NCBI GenBank assembly: GCA_040751775.1
Contig: JBFMGD010000006.1
Span: 1-64,000 of the forward strand
Source of the DNA: JBFMGD01 sp040751775
GTDB lineage: Bacteria > Bacillota > Dethiobacteria > DTU022
Length of the DNA: 64,000 bases
Direction of reading: 5' to 3'
Both the position numbers and the translations under genes were made by a program. This document shows, one piece after another, positions 1-7,379 of this stretch (positions are counted from its first letter, which is position 1; every line of letters starts with the position of its first letter). The notes beneath the pieces are model-generated. The model saw only the letters and a program-made list of their open reading frames with translations. It was not told the DNA's origin and ran no database searches.

Positions 1-536
1 CGGTAGAGTTCGCTGCTGATGCAGGCCAGAGGCACTAAATTTTCACCCGCCTGGCCGATCACTAAAAGCTTGAAATCAGGCATCAGCTCCTGTAAGGCCA
101 GCTCCGTTTCATGGGTGCCCTGGCCCCAAAAGGCTGCGGCATCGCGTAGGGCGATCTTGCCGTCTTCAATAACGAGATAGACAGGCTGCCTCGCTTTGCC
201 CTCGATAATGACCGCATCGTAGCCGGCATACTTAAGCTCGGCAGCGAAGTGCCCGCCGATGGAGCAGTCCAGAATAGTTCCGGTGGCGGGGGACTTCGCC
301 GCTACTGCCAGTTTTCCCGTGTTGGGGACGATTGTGCCGGTCAGGGGACCGGTCATCAGGAGAAGTTTGTTTTCCTCGGACCAGGGGTCCAGGCCGGGCT
401 TAAGCTCTTCGTAGAGGTATTTAATCGCCAGGCCCTTGCCGCCCAGGTAATCACGGGCCCAGTCCATGTTCAGGGATTCTTTACTTGCCTGGCCTGTGGA
501 GAGGTTTACCCTCAAAACAACGCCGGTGTAAGCCAT
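1..536 (-). CDS. aor: Aldehyde:ferredoxin oxidoreductase, N-terminal part (cut by window edge)
   Basis: The frame is open from the ATG at 536 to the left edge, giving about 178 N-terminal residues. They match the first domain of the tungsten-bispterin aldehyde:ferredoxin oxidoreductases: an early strand ending in LRVNLSTG, then YLGGKGLAIKYLYEEL, LLLMTGPLTGT, and SIGGHFAAELKYAGYDA. The family oxidises aldehydes to carboxylic acids and reduces ferredoxin in the cytoplasm. GGAGGTG lies 6 bases before the start. The ATG shares one base with the TGA of the upstream ferredoxin gene (TGATG), so the two are translationally coupled. The catalytic C-terminal Cys ligands lie outside the window. The operon has a sigma-54 promoter at 1095-1110. 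Confidence 0.9.
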   Translation of the reverse strand, partial: MAYTGVVLRVNLSTGQASKESLNMDWARDYLGGKGLAIKYLYEELKPGLDPWSEENKLLLMTGPLTGTIVPNTGKLAVAAKSPATGTILDCSIGGHFAAELKYAGYDAVIIEGKARQPVYLVIEDGKIALRDAAAFWGQGTHETELALQELMPDFKLLVIGQAGENLVPLACISSELY

Positions 537-928
537 CAGTTGTTCACCTCCTCAAAGGTTAGCGCTTCTGTCGGGCACCAGTTGGCGCAGGTCCGGCACT
601 GCACGCAGAGACCCACACCGCGGTCTTTCTGAACGATGACCCGGTTGGGGCAGACGCTTACGCAGAGGCCGCAATCGGTGCAGGCTTCCAGGCTAAAACT
701 GAGGCGGCCGTTTTTCTCCCGGATTGCGCCGGTCGGACAGGCCTTGACACAGGCCAGATCCAGGTTGCAGGTACGGCCCTGCAACTTTAACCCCTCTCGG
801 GTGTAGCAGGCGGCCACCTGCAGCCGGGCCAGCCGCGGATTAAACTGCCCTTCGTTTTGGCCGCTGCAGGCCAGGTGGCACAGTTTACAACCGATACATT
901 TTTCGGGATGGAAAGTTAATGCTTTCAA
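536..928 (-). CDS. Polyferredoxin electron-transfer partner of aldehyde:ferredoxin oxidoreductase
   Basis: A 130-residue iron-sulfur protein with cysteine groups for about four [4Fe-4S] clusters: CIGCKLCHLAC (residues 11-21), CNLDLACVKACP, CTDCGLCVSVCP and CVQCRTCANWCP. It has no signal peptide or membrane segment, so it is cytoplasmic. It is the first gene of the operon and overlaps the oxidoreductase start by one base. This arrangement fits a dedicated electron carrier or docking subunit that takes electrons from the tungsten enzyme, as known for other AOR operons with ferredoxin-like subunits. The acceptor beyond it (ferredoxin, NAD or another enzyme) cannot be told from the sequence. Confidence 0.85.
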   Translation of the reverse strand: MKALTFHPEKCIGCKLCHLACSGQNEGQFNPRLARLQVAACYTREGLKLQGRTCNLDLACVKACPTGAIREKNGRLSFSLEACTDCGLCVSVCPNRVIVQKDRGVGLCVQCRTCANWCPTEALTFEEVNN

Positions 929-1094
929 CTAGCTTCACCAACCCTTTCCTAAATATAGACAGCTACTTTTTTCGCCGCTATTGCCGGCAATACCTTCTCG
1001 ATTATCTCTATGACCGGGCCTCTGATTGCTTCACCAGTTATTCTGCAAAACTTACTTAATCAGAGTTGCTCGCTGCGGTGTGAGGTATTATTAA

Positions 1095-1110
1095 TGCAAG
1101 ATCAGTGCCA
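1095..1110 (-). promoter_or_regulatory. Sigma-54 promoter of the aldehyde oxidoreductase operon
   Basis: Read on the minus strand this is TGGCACTGATCTTGCA, an exact match to the -24/-12 consensus TGGCAC-N5-TTGCW. Transcription would start near 1083, about 155 bases before the ferredoxin ATG. It lies 450 bases from the divergent gene for a sigma-54 activator, with two palindromic sites upstream of it. Confidence 0.85.
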
Positions 1111-1249
1111 GTTATTATATTGAACCGATTTAATTGCTCAGGAGTTGGCAGTCCAAAGCTCAGCAGGCAGAATAAGTGAACAGCAGGCAGGTTTCCTCAC
1201 AGACGAGCTCGCCTTGGCGCAGGGGCGCGGCATGCTGTAGCACATATTT

Positions 1250-1263
1250 TCTTAATTTTGAGA
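1250..1263. promoter_or_regulatory. Candidate activator-binding palindrome, copy 1 (imperfect)
   Basis: TCTTAATTTTGAGA differs at two positions from the perfect palindrome at 1281-1294. The centres of the two sites are 31 bases apart, close to three helical turns, so both would face the same side of the DNA. They lie 140-200 bases upstream of the sigma-54 promoter at 1095-1110, a usual enhancer distance. Confidence 0.55.
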
Positions 1264-1280
1264 TTAATGCGCCTGTCACC

Positions 1281-1294
1281 TCTCAATATTGAGA
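1281..1294. promoter_or_regulatory. Candidate activator-binding palindrome, copy 2 (perfect)
   Basis: TCTCAATATTGAGA is a perfect 14-base palindrome upstream of the sigma-54 promoter of the aldehyde oxidoreductase operon. The same TCTCA-N4-TGAGA core occurs at 3346-3359, upstream of the aminotransferase promoter. The rest of the 929-1563 intergenic stretch holds a degenerate GC-rich palindrome near 1222-1240 and copies of an AT-rich dispersed repeat; I see no gene in it. Confidence 0.65.
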
Positions 1295-1510
1295 ATTTTT
1301 GCGGTTTAATCAGGAATTTCAATATATTTCAGTAACCTACAGCGACCTGCTGCGCCATAACCAGGCAGGGAATAGCCGAATTAAGAGCGAATCTAATAGA
1401 ACAGGAGTCAGAATAAAAGGACAGTCGAAATAATTAAGAAGACTTGCTCGTACGGCAGGATGCGCCTCTCTCCAGGCAAGCGGCAGATGTTTAAACATAT
1501 TCCTTTGGGT

Positions 1511-1540
1511 ATTCTGAATTTGACTCCTGGATTCTGAATG
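1511..1540. repeat. AT-rich dispersed repeat (ATTCTGA...GACTCCTG...ATTCTGA type)
   Basis: Contains ATTCTGAATT, GACTCCTGG and ATTCTGAATG in a row. Related strings occur near 1400-1420, 7340-7360, 8590-8611, 23237-23260 (other strand) and 29673-29700, always between genes. Confidence 0.5.
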
Positions 1541-1563
1541 CTTAAAAATAAGGGGTTTTACTC

Positions 1564-3354
1564 TTGTCCAGACTGATCCGGATACAATCCACGGTACAGG
1601 ATGTGGCGGAAGCGATCGCCGCGGCGCTGGGAATCGAAGTGGAAATCGTCGACAATACGCTTACCGTGGTCGGCGGCAGCGCTCGCTATAAAGGGAAAGT
1701 TGGCAAGAAAGAGGAGTTTGGACGGGTTGAGGGGGATTTCCTCTATGCGCGGACTTTGCGCTCCGGCAAGGCTTTTGTGGTGGATGATCCCAAAGCCGAT
1801 CCGCGCTACGATCCCTCGTCCCTCGACGGCACCACCAAGGAACTGGGTGAGATCTGCAGCCCAATTAAACTGGGGGGCGAGAGCATCGGGGTAATCGGGC
1901 TGGCGGCATTCACCGCTGATCAGAACCGCCACCTGAAGGACAGCTCCGCAGCGATTCTGCTTTTCTTGAAACATATGGGCCGCCTATTGGCGGCAAAAGT
2001 GTCGGAAAGTGAAGCGATGGAGCGCTTGACCATGGTTTCACGCGAGCTTACCACGATCCTGGAGACGATCCATGAGGGAGCCCTGGCCATAAACGAACAA
2101 GGCCTGGTTACCCATTGCAACTCTACGGCGGAAAAGCTGTTGCAGATCAACCGGGCCGAGCTTTTGGGGAAACCGCTGGAGGGTTTTTGGGCCAAGGCCC
2201 CGGCCCTTGAAGCTTTGCGGAACGGGCAGGAATATACCGAAAAAGAGGAAATTTACCATTCCGGTCACAGGCGGATGCACTTAATCGTGACAGTACGGCT
2301 GGTGCCCGGCAAGGCAGGCCCGGTAGGAGCGGTAATCTCGTTTCGTGATATCGCCGAAGCGCGGCGCTTGATTTATGATTTAAGTGAATACACCGCGGCT
2401 TACACCTTCGATGATATTATCGGAGGAAGCACGGTGATCCGGCAGGTCAAGGCCCAGGCGCTGCGGGTGGCGTCCGGGCATTCCACCGTCCTGATCACCG
2501 GTGAGAGCGGAACCGGCAAAGAGGTATTTGCACGGGCGATTCACCATGCCAGCTTGCGGCACAGCGGTCCGTTTATCAGTATCAACTGCGGTGCTATTCC
2601 GGAAGCGCTGCTTGAAAGTGAATTGTTTGGCTACGAAGGGGGCGCTTTTACTGGGGCGCGGAAAGAAGGGAAGGCGGGGAAATTTGAGCTTGCCGACGGC
2701 GGCACGATTTTCCTGGATGAAATCGGGGAGATGCCGCTGCACCTGCAGGTCAAGCTGCTGCATGTTTTGCAGAACCGGGAGGTGGAACGGGTGGGCGGCT
2801 CCAAGAATCTTCCCGTGGACGTCAGGATCATCGCCGCTTCAAACCGGGATCTCGAGCAGATGATGCATGAAGGTAAATTCCGTCATGATCTCTATTTTCG
2901 GCTCAGCGTGATCCCGCTGCACATCCCTCCTTTAAAAGACCGCAAGGAAGATATCCCAAAGCTCGTTCACCATTGCCTGGAGAGATACGGCAAGATGCTC
3001 AATATACGGTTTTCCGGCGTTGAGCCTGAAGCGATGGAGAGCTTGCTGTTATACCACTGGCCGGGCAATGTCCGGGAACTGGAGAATACTATTGAATATG
3101 CCGTCAATATGGCGGCCGGCGGCACCCTGACCATGATGAATCTGCCTCCCCGGTTTCGGCACAGCAGCCAGAATACGAAAACTGCCGGGGCGTCACTGAA
3201 AAATAAAGTTAAGGAGTTTGAAAAGGCTCTTCTGGAGGAGTACCTGGAGCGCTTCGGCCGAACCTACGATGCAAAGAACGCCATTGCCCGGGAACTGTCT
3301 GTCAGCAGGGCCACGCTTTACCGCAAGCTGGCAGAACTGGGGTTGTCTCAATAA
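1564..3354 (+). CDS. Sigma-54-dependent transcriptional activator (GAF-PAS-AAA+-Fis)
   Basis: A 596-residue enhancer-binding protein starting at TTG 1564 (AAGGGG 8 bases upstream). A GAF-like sensing region covers roughly residues 1-140 and a PAS domain 150-270. The AAA+ domain (about 285-510) shows Walker A GESGTGK at 313-319, the sigma-54 contact loop GAFTGA at 360-365 and Walker B GTIFLDEIGEM. A Fis-type helix-turn-helix closes the protein. It has no receiver domain, so it probably binds a small-molecule or redox signal directly. Likely targets are the divergent aldehyde oxidoreductase operon and the aminotransferase downstream, both of which have sigma-54 promoters and a shared palindrome. 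The stop codon lies inside the downstream palindrome. Confidence 0.92.
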   Translation: MSRLIRIQSTVQDVAEAIAAALGIEVEIVDNTLTVVGGSARYKGKVGKKEEFGRVEGDFLYARTLRSGKAFVVDDPKADPRYDPSSLDGTTKELGEICSPIKLGGESIGVIGLAAFTADQNRHLKDSSAAILLFLKHMGRLLAAKVSESEAMERLTMVSRELTTILETIHEGALAINEQGLVTHCNSTAEKLLQINRAELLGKPLEGFWAKAPALEALRNGQEYTEKEEIYHSGHRRMHLIVTVRLVPGKAGPVGAVISFRDIAEARRLIYDLSEYTAAYTFDDIIGGSTVIRQVKAQALRVASGHSTVLITGESGTGKEVFARAIHHASLRHSGPFISINCGAIPEALLESELFGYEGGAFTGARKEGKAGKFELADGGTIFLDEIGEMPLHLQVKLLHVLQNREVERVGGSKNLPVDVRIIAASNRDLEQMMHEGKFRHDLYFRLSVIPLHIPPLKDRKEDIPKLVHHCLERYGKMLNIRFSGVEPEAMESLLLYHWPGNVRELENTIEYAVNMAAGGTLTMMNLPPRFRHSSQNTKTAGASLKNKVKEFEKALLEEYLERFGRTYDAKNAIARELSVSRATLYRKLAELGLSQ

Positions 3355-3361
3355 TGAGACA
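3344..3361. promoter_or_regulatory. Candidate activator-binding palindrome upstream of the aminotransferase
   Basis: TGTCTCAATAATGAGACA is an inverted repeat with perfect 7-base arms. Its 14-base core TCTCAATAATGAGA differs from the palindrome at 1281-1294 by one base in the spacer. It sits 64-81 bases upstream of the sigma-54 promoter candidate at 3425-3440 and overlaps the stop codon (3352-3354) of the activator gene. Confidence 0.65.
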
Positions 3362-3424
3362 GATACCGCGGCTTCAGCTAGCCGGGGGCTCCGGTTTTAG
3401 TGGTACAGTTGGCTCCGCCGGCCT

Positions 3425-3440
3425 TGGCATGATTTTTGTA
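3425..3440 (+). promoter_or_regulatory. Candidate sigma-54 promoter of the aminotransferase gene
   Basis: TGGCATGATTTTTGTA matches TGGCAC-N5-TTGCW except for T at the sixth position and T in place of C in the -12 dinucleotide, with correct spacing. It is 52 bases before the aminotransferase start and has the activator palindrome upstream. The -12 mismatch makes this less certain than the promoter at 1095-1110. Confidence 0.5.
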
Positions 3441-3491
3441 TAAAGACCTTATCAGTAAGCGTAATTTTCGCTGATGAGAGGAGCGTGTGTG

Positions 3492-4844
3492 ATGGCACAG
3501 TACGGCGAATCCGTAAAATACGCGGAGCGATGGTTGGGCATTATTAAGAGGGCTGAGCTTGACGAAAGCACGGCGCAAGAGATTTCCCGGGAAACTGTAG
3601 AAAATTTCGTGAATCATTTCAACAAGGGGTGGGTGGAGTATAGGAAATCGGTCACGGAAGCAGGCGATTATGCCTGTGCCGAATGGCGCGGCAACGGTAT
3701 CTATTATTACGACGTGTTCGGCAACGAATACATAGACTGCCTCGGAGGCTACGGCGCCCTGGATCTCGGCTGGTCGCATCCGGATGTTGTCGAGGCGGTC
3801 CGGGCGCAGGTCGGTAAATCGGGTATTCCAACCCAGGAGTTGATGGATCCTCTCAGGGGTGTCCTGGCCAACCTGCTCTCGCAGATTACTCCCGGCGATA
3901 TTGACCATGCTTTCTTCGTCAACAGCGGTACGGAAACGATCGAAGGAGCGCTGAAAATTGCCAGGCTATATACCGGAAAACACAACTTTATCTCCACCGT
4001 GGCGGGATTTCACGGTAAAACGCTTGGCTCCTTAAGTGTCATGGGTAAGAAAGATTTTCGGAAAGACCTGCAGCCCTACGGCGGGCAAACATTTTATGTT
4101 CCCTATGCCGATGCGCCCGCTTTGGAAAAGCAGCTTGAAATATGCGGCGCCGTCGGTATTGATATTGCCGCTTTCATCGCCGAGCCGATCCAGGGCGAGG
4201 CTGGCGCCATTGTTCCTCCGGATGATTACTGGCCGAAAGTCAGGGAAATATGTGACCGCTTCGGCATCCTGTTAATTGCCGACGAAGTGCAAACCGGGAT
4301 CGGGCGAACCGGAAAACTATGGGGCTTGGATCACTGGAATGTGGTGCCGGATATTCTCTGCGTGGCCAAATCGTTGGGCGGCGGGGTAATGCCGATCGGG
4401 ACCTTTATGGGCAACGGCAGGATCTGGCAGGTATTTGAAGACCCGAATCCCTTCATCCACACAACCACCACCGGCGGCAACCCGCTCGCTTGTGCCGCCG
4501 CCATCGCGGCGATCACGGTTACCTTAAGAGACGATCTGCCGGCTTTAGCGGCAAAAAATGGAGCATATTTTATCGATAAGCTGCAGGATCTGTGCAGGCG
4601 GTACCCCCAGATCTACAAGAAAATTTCGGGTAAGGGCTTGCTCATCGGGCAGCATTTCCAGACTCCGGAAACCGGTTACAAGGTTGCCGCGGGGCTGTTT
4701 AAGCGAAAAGTGCTTGTGGCGGGAACCCTGATCAGCGCGAATACGATCCGCTTTGAGCCCCCTCTCACGATCGAGCAGAAGCAGATCGATGAGGTGTTAA
4801 ACCGGCTGGAGGATACCCTGAAGGAGGTCGCAGCCGGGCTTTAG
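3492..4844 (+). CDS. patA: Putrescine-type class III aminotransferase (PatA/YgjG-like)
   Basis: A 450-residue PLP enzyme. The ATG at 3492 is preferred over one at 3474 because GAGAGGAG lies at 3475-3482. The N-terminal block EYRKSV...GDYACAEW, then FIDCLGG-type YIDCLGGYGALDLG, NSGTETIEGALK, PIQGEAGAI, DEVQTGIGRTG and the PLP lysine in CVAKSLGGG (Lys293) follow E. coli putrescine aminotransferase closely. Such enzymes move the terminal amino group of putrescine, cadaverine or related amines to 2-oxoglutarate or pyruvate and leave an aldehyde. The adjacent, probably co-regulated aldehyde oxidoreductase could oxidise that aldehyde. The exact substrate is not known. Confidence 0.85.
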   Translation: MAQYGESVKYAERWLGIIKRAELDESTAQEISRETVENFVNHFNKGWVEYRKSVTEAGDYACAEWRGNGIYYYDVFGNEYIDCLGGYGALDLGWSHPDVVEAVRAQVGKSGIPTQELMDPLRGVLANLLSQITPGDIDHAFFVNSGTETIEGALKIARLYTGKHNFISTVAGFHGKTLGSLSVMGKKDFRKDLQPYGGQTFYVPYADAPALEKQLEICGAVGIDIAAFIAEPIQGEAGAIVPPDDYWPKVREICDRFGILLIADEVQTGIGRTGKLWGLDHWNVVPDILCVAKSLGGGVMPIGTFMGNGRIWQVFEDPNPFIHTTTTGGNPLACAAAIAAITVTLRDDLPALAAKNGAYFIDKLQDLCRRYPQIYKKISGKGLLIGQHFQTPETGYKVAAGLFKRKVLVAGTLISANTIRFEPPLTIEQKQIDEVLNRLEDTLKEVAAGL

Positions 4845-4867
4845 GCGGGCGTTCCAGCACATGGCAA

Positions 4868-4898
4868 GGGCACGGTCTACCGTGCCCTCTTTTATTGG
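4868..4898 (+). terminator. Rho-independent terminator after the aminotransferase
   Basis: Stem GGGCACGG / CCGTGCCC around the loop TCTA (4868-4887), followed by TCTTTTATT. The stem sequence belongs to the same GGGCACGG family as the palindromes near 21.6 and 23.3 kb. Confidence 0.75.
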
Positions 4899-5872
4899 AA
4901 TGCCGGGATCAGGTTCGCGGCAATCATGCCCAACCCGACCAGCAGGTAGATCTGGATCGTTTTGGCGTTGGCCCCGATCAACTTCGGGATATCGTTGTAG
5001 TAAAGCCTGGCTGTCAGCACGGCCCGCCAGGACAGGGGCAGGCTGACCAGGGGAAGCAGCCAGAAATAGTTATGGCTGGATACAGCCAGGTATACGAAAA
5101 ACAGGTAGGCCGCCCCGAAAAGAAGCCCATATACGACTAAACCTTTCTTCTTGCCGAGCCGGACCACACCGTTCAACTTGCCGCCATGTAAATCCGCCTC
5201 GTAGTCGGGATACTGGTTAATCCAGAGCACGTTGGCGATCAGGAAGCCGAGCGGCACGGAGGCCAGAACCACCTGCGGCATGATGGTGCGCGCCTGCACT
5301 AAAAAAGTGCCGCAAGTGATCAGGGGCCCGAAAGTAAGGCCCACAACAATTTCACCCAGGCCGCGGTAGCATAATTTAAGTGGCGGGAGGCTGTAAAAAG
5401 AAGAAAAGAAGAAACCGGCCAGACCGAACCAGAGAATCAGGGGTTCCCTGGAAAAGGTAACATAAAGCCCGACCAGCGCGCCGGCTCCCATAGTAACCAG
5501 GCCGATAATAACGGTTTCCTTGAGCTTAAGCTTACCGTCGACGATCGTTTTTTTACCGCCGCTGAAGGGGGTGCGCTTATCGGGTGTAACGTAGCGGTCG
5601 ACCCCGGAGCAATAATCTACATACTCGTTAAAGGCGTTTTTCCCGATCTCGATCAGGTAAATCGCCGCGGCGCCGATCAGGAACCAGCGCCAGCTGAATG
5701 AACCGGTATGGGCATAGGCCATTGCACCGCCCACGGCCATGGGGATGGTGGAGGCAATCCATATTTTCGGATCAGCCAGCTGCCAGAAACCCTGCCAGAT
5801 GCGTGAAAATTCTCCCTTTGGCACCGCGGTGATCCCCCTTGGAAGCAATCTAACCTCATACATACGTTCCAT
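4892..5872 (-). CDS. UbiA-family prenyltransferase (MenA-like)
   Basis: A polytopic membrane protein of 326 residues. The start is set at ATG 5872 because AGGGG lies 6 bases upstream; a TTG at 5887 would add five residues. It carries the family's first Asp-rich motif in the form NAFNEYVDYCSGVD and a second in NQYPDYEADL. UbiA/MenA enzymes join a polyprenyl diphosphate to an aromatic acceptor in the membrane, here most like 1,4-dihydroxy-2-naphthoate octaprenyltransferase. No other menaquinone gene is in the window, so the acceptor is open. It follows aspartokinase by about 30 bases and may share its transcript. Confidence 0.75.
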   Translation of the reverse strand: MERMYEVRLLPRGITAVPKGEFSRIWQGFWQLADPKIWIASTIPMAVGGAMAYAHTGSFSWRWFLIGAAAIYLIEIGKNAFNEYVDYCSGVDRYVTPDKRTPFSGGKKTIVDGKLKLKETVIIGLVTMGAGALVGLYVTFSREPLILWFGLAGFFFSSFYSLPPLKLCYRGLGEIVVGLTFGPLITCGTFLVQARTIMPQVVLASVPLGFLIANVLWINQYPDYEADLHGGKLNGVVRLGKKKGLVVYGLLFGAAYLFFVYLAVSSHNYFWLLPLVSLPLSWRAVLTARLYYNDIPKLIGANAKTIQIYLLVGLGMIAANLIPAFQ

Positions 5873-5901
5873 GGCGTACCCCTGCAACGGCAGGCGCGCC
5901 C

Positions 5902-7131
5902 TTACTTGTTTTCGCCCAACTTATCCAATTCAAAGGCGTCATGGAGCACCCTGACGGCCAGTTCGCCGTACTTGGCCTCAACTACGCAGGAGACGCGAAT
6001 TTCCGATGTACTAATCATCTGAATATTGATATTTTCATCGGCAAGCGCTTTGAATATGTGCGCCGCCACGCCGGGGTGGTTTTTCATACCGATGCCGACC
6101 GCGGAGACCTTGGCGATACAGTCGTCGGTACGCACTTCGGCGGCCGCGATTTCACGCGCTACTTGCTGCACCAGCGGATCCGCTTTCGCCAGATCCGCCT
6201 TGGGCAGGGTAAAGGTAAAATCGGTATGGCCGTCGCTGCTGGCGTTTTGGATAATCATGTCGACATTGATTGCGGCTTCCGCCAGGGGTGACAGGATCCG
6301 GTAAGCGATACCGGGGCGGTCCGGCACACCGATTACGGACATTTTTGCTTCGCTGCGGTCAAGGGTAATGCCGTTAACAACGGCGCTTTCCATCTCACTT
6401 TCCTCCTCAACGATCCAGGTAGATTTATTGCCGCCGAATGATGATCGGACCAGTAAAGGAACCTTATATTTACGCGCTATCTCAACGGAACGGATCTGCA
6501 GCACTTTGGCGCCCAGCCCGGCCAACTCGAGCATCTCTTCATAGGTAATTTTTTGCAGGTGTTTGGCCTTGGGGCACAGGGCCGGGTCGGCTGTATAGAC
6601 GCCGTCCACATCGGTATAGATCTCGCATAGATCCGCTTTCAGGACTGCCGCCAGCGCGACGGCCGTGGTATCGGAACCGCCGCGTCCGAGAGTGGTGACG
6701 GCGCCGGAGGCGGTGACACCCTGAAACCCGGCCACGACAGGCACGATCCCGTCTTGCAGCGTTTTTTGGAGCAGTTCCGTGGAGAGGTCGATTATGCGAG
6801 CCCGGGTGTGATTGTCGTCGGTAAGCAATGGCAGCTGTAACCCGGTAAATGAGCAGGCTTTACAGCCGATGCTTTCCAGTGCGATGGCGGTCAGGGCGGC
6901 GCTGGCTTGTTCACCGGTGGCCAGCAGGGCATCCTGTTCCCGTTCGGGCGGTTCCAGGGAGAGCGCCCGGGCCAGGCCGAGGAGCCGGTCCGTCTCCCCG
7001 CCCATGGCGGAAACCACCACTACAACCATATTTTTACGATTGCGGGTTGCGGCGATGGTATTCGCCACCCGGATTATATGCTCCGGGGTAGCCAGTGAAC
7101 TGCCTCCGAATTTCTGTACGATTAGCGCCAT
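5902..7131 (-). CDS. lysC: Aspartate kinase
   Basis: 409 residues, the usual length for a monofunctional lysine-type aspartokinase. The kinase domain begins with IVQKFGGSSL and includes GFQGVTASGAVTTLGRGGSDTTA and the phosphate/aspartate region YTDVDGVYTADP. Two ACT domains fill the C-terminal third, where lysine and/or threonine would act as feedback inhibitors. It makes 4-phospho-L-aspartate, the first step towards lysine, methionine and threonine. The leader (7132-7230) contains a hairpin but no recognisable lysine riboswitch. Confidence 0.93.
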   Translation of the reverse strand: MALIVQKFGGSSLATPEHIIRVANTIAATRNRKNMVVVVVSAMGGETDRLLGLARALSLEPPEREQDALLATGEQASAALTAIALESIGCKACSFTGLQLPLLTDDNHTRARIIDLSTELLQKTLQDGIVPVVAGFQGVTASGAVTTLGRGGSDTTAVALAAVLKADLCEIYTDVDGVYTADPALCPKAKHLQKITYEEMLELAGLGAKVLQIRSVEIARKYKVPLLVRSSFGGNKSTWIVEEESEMESAVVNGITLDRSEAKMSVIGVPDRPGIAYRILSPLAEAAINVDMIIQNASSDGHTDFTFTLPKADLAKADPLVQQVAREIAAAEVRTDDCIAKVSAVGIGMKNHPGVAAHIFKALADENINIQMISTSEIRVSCVVEAKYGELAVRVLHDAFELDKLGENK

Positions 7132-7176
7132 TTTGCTCCCACCCTTGCTGCTGATAGTTTCTCTACCTTGTTAAAT

Positions 7177-7216
7177 CCTCTCCTAAGGGCGCGATCCGCA
7201 CTCTACAAAGGAGAGG
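7177..7216. repeat. Inverted repeat in the aspartokinase leader
   Basis: CCTCTCC (7177-7183) and GGAGAGG (7210-7216) are exact complements with a 26-base loop, 46 bases upstream of the aspartokinase start. No T-run follows on the minus strand. It could be a folded leader element. The remainder of 7132-7379 holds only an AT-rich dispersed repeat near 7340. Confidence 0.35.
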
Positions 7217-7379
7217 GGGTTTAAGGTTAATGCTACTATTCTCTCATAGATGGGGGAACGGCACAATCATTATTTTAGATACTTTTCAGGAATTCACTTA
7301 TCGTAGCAGTAAGTCCTCAAACGTTTTGGCCGGTTTTCTCATTCTGAATTCCGGATTTTGTAATCTATATTCAGGGTTT

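Noticed and set aside
7132..7230. Lysine riboswitch upstream of aspartokinase
   Set aside because: Only one 7-base hairpin is present; the conserved junction sequences of the lysine riboswitch are missing and there is no terminator.
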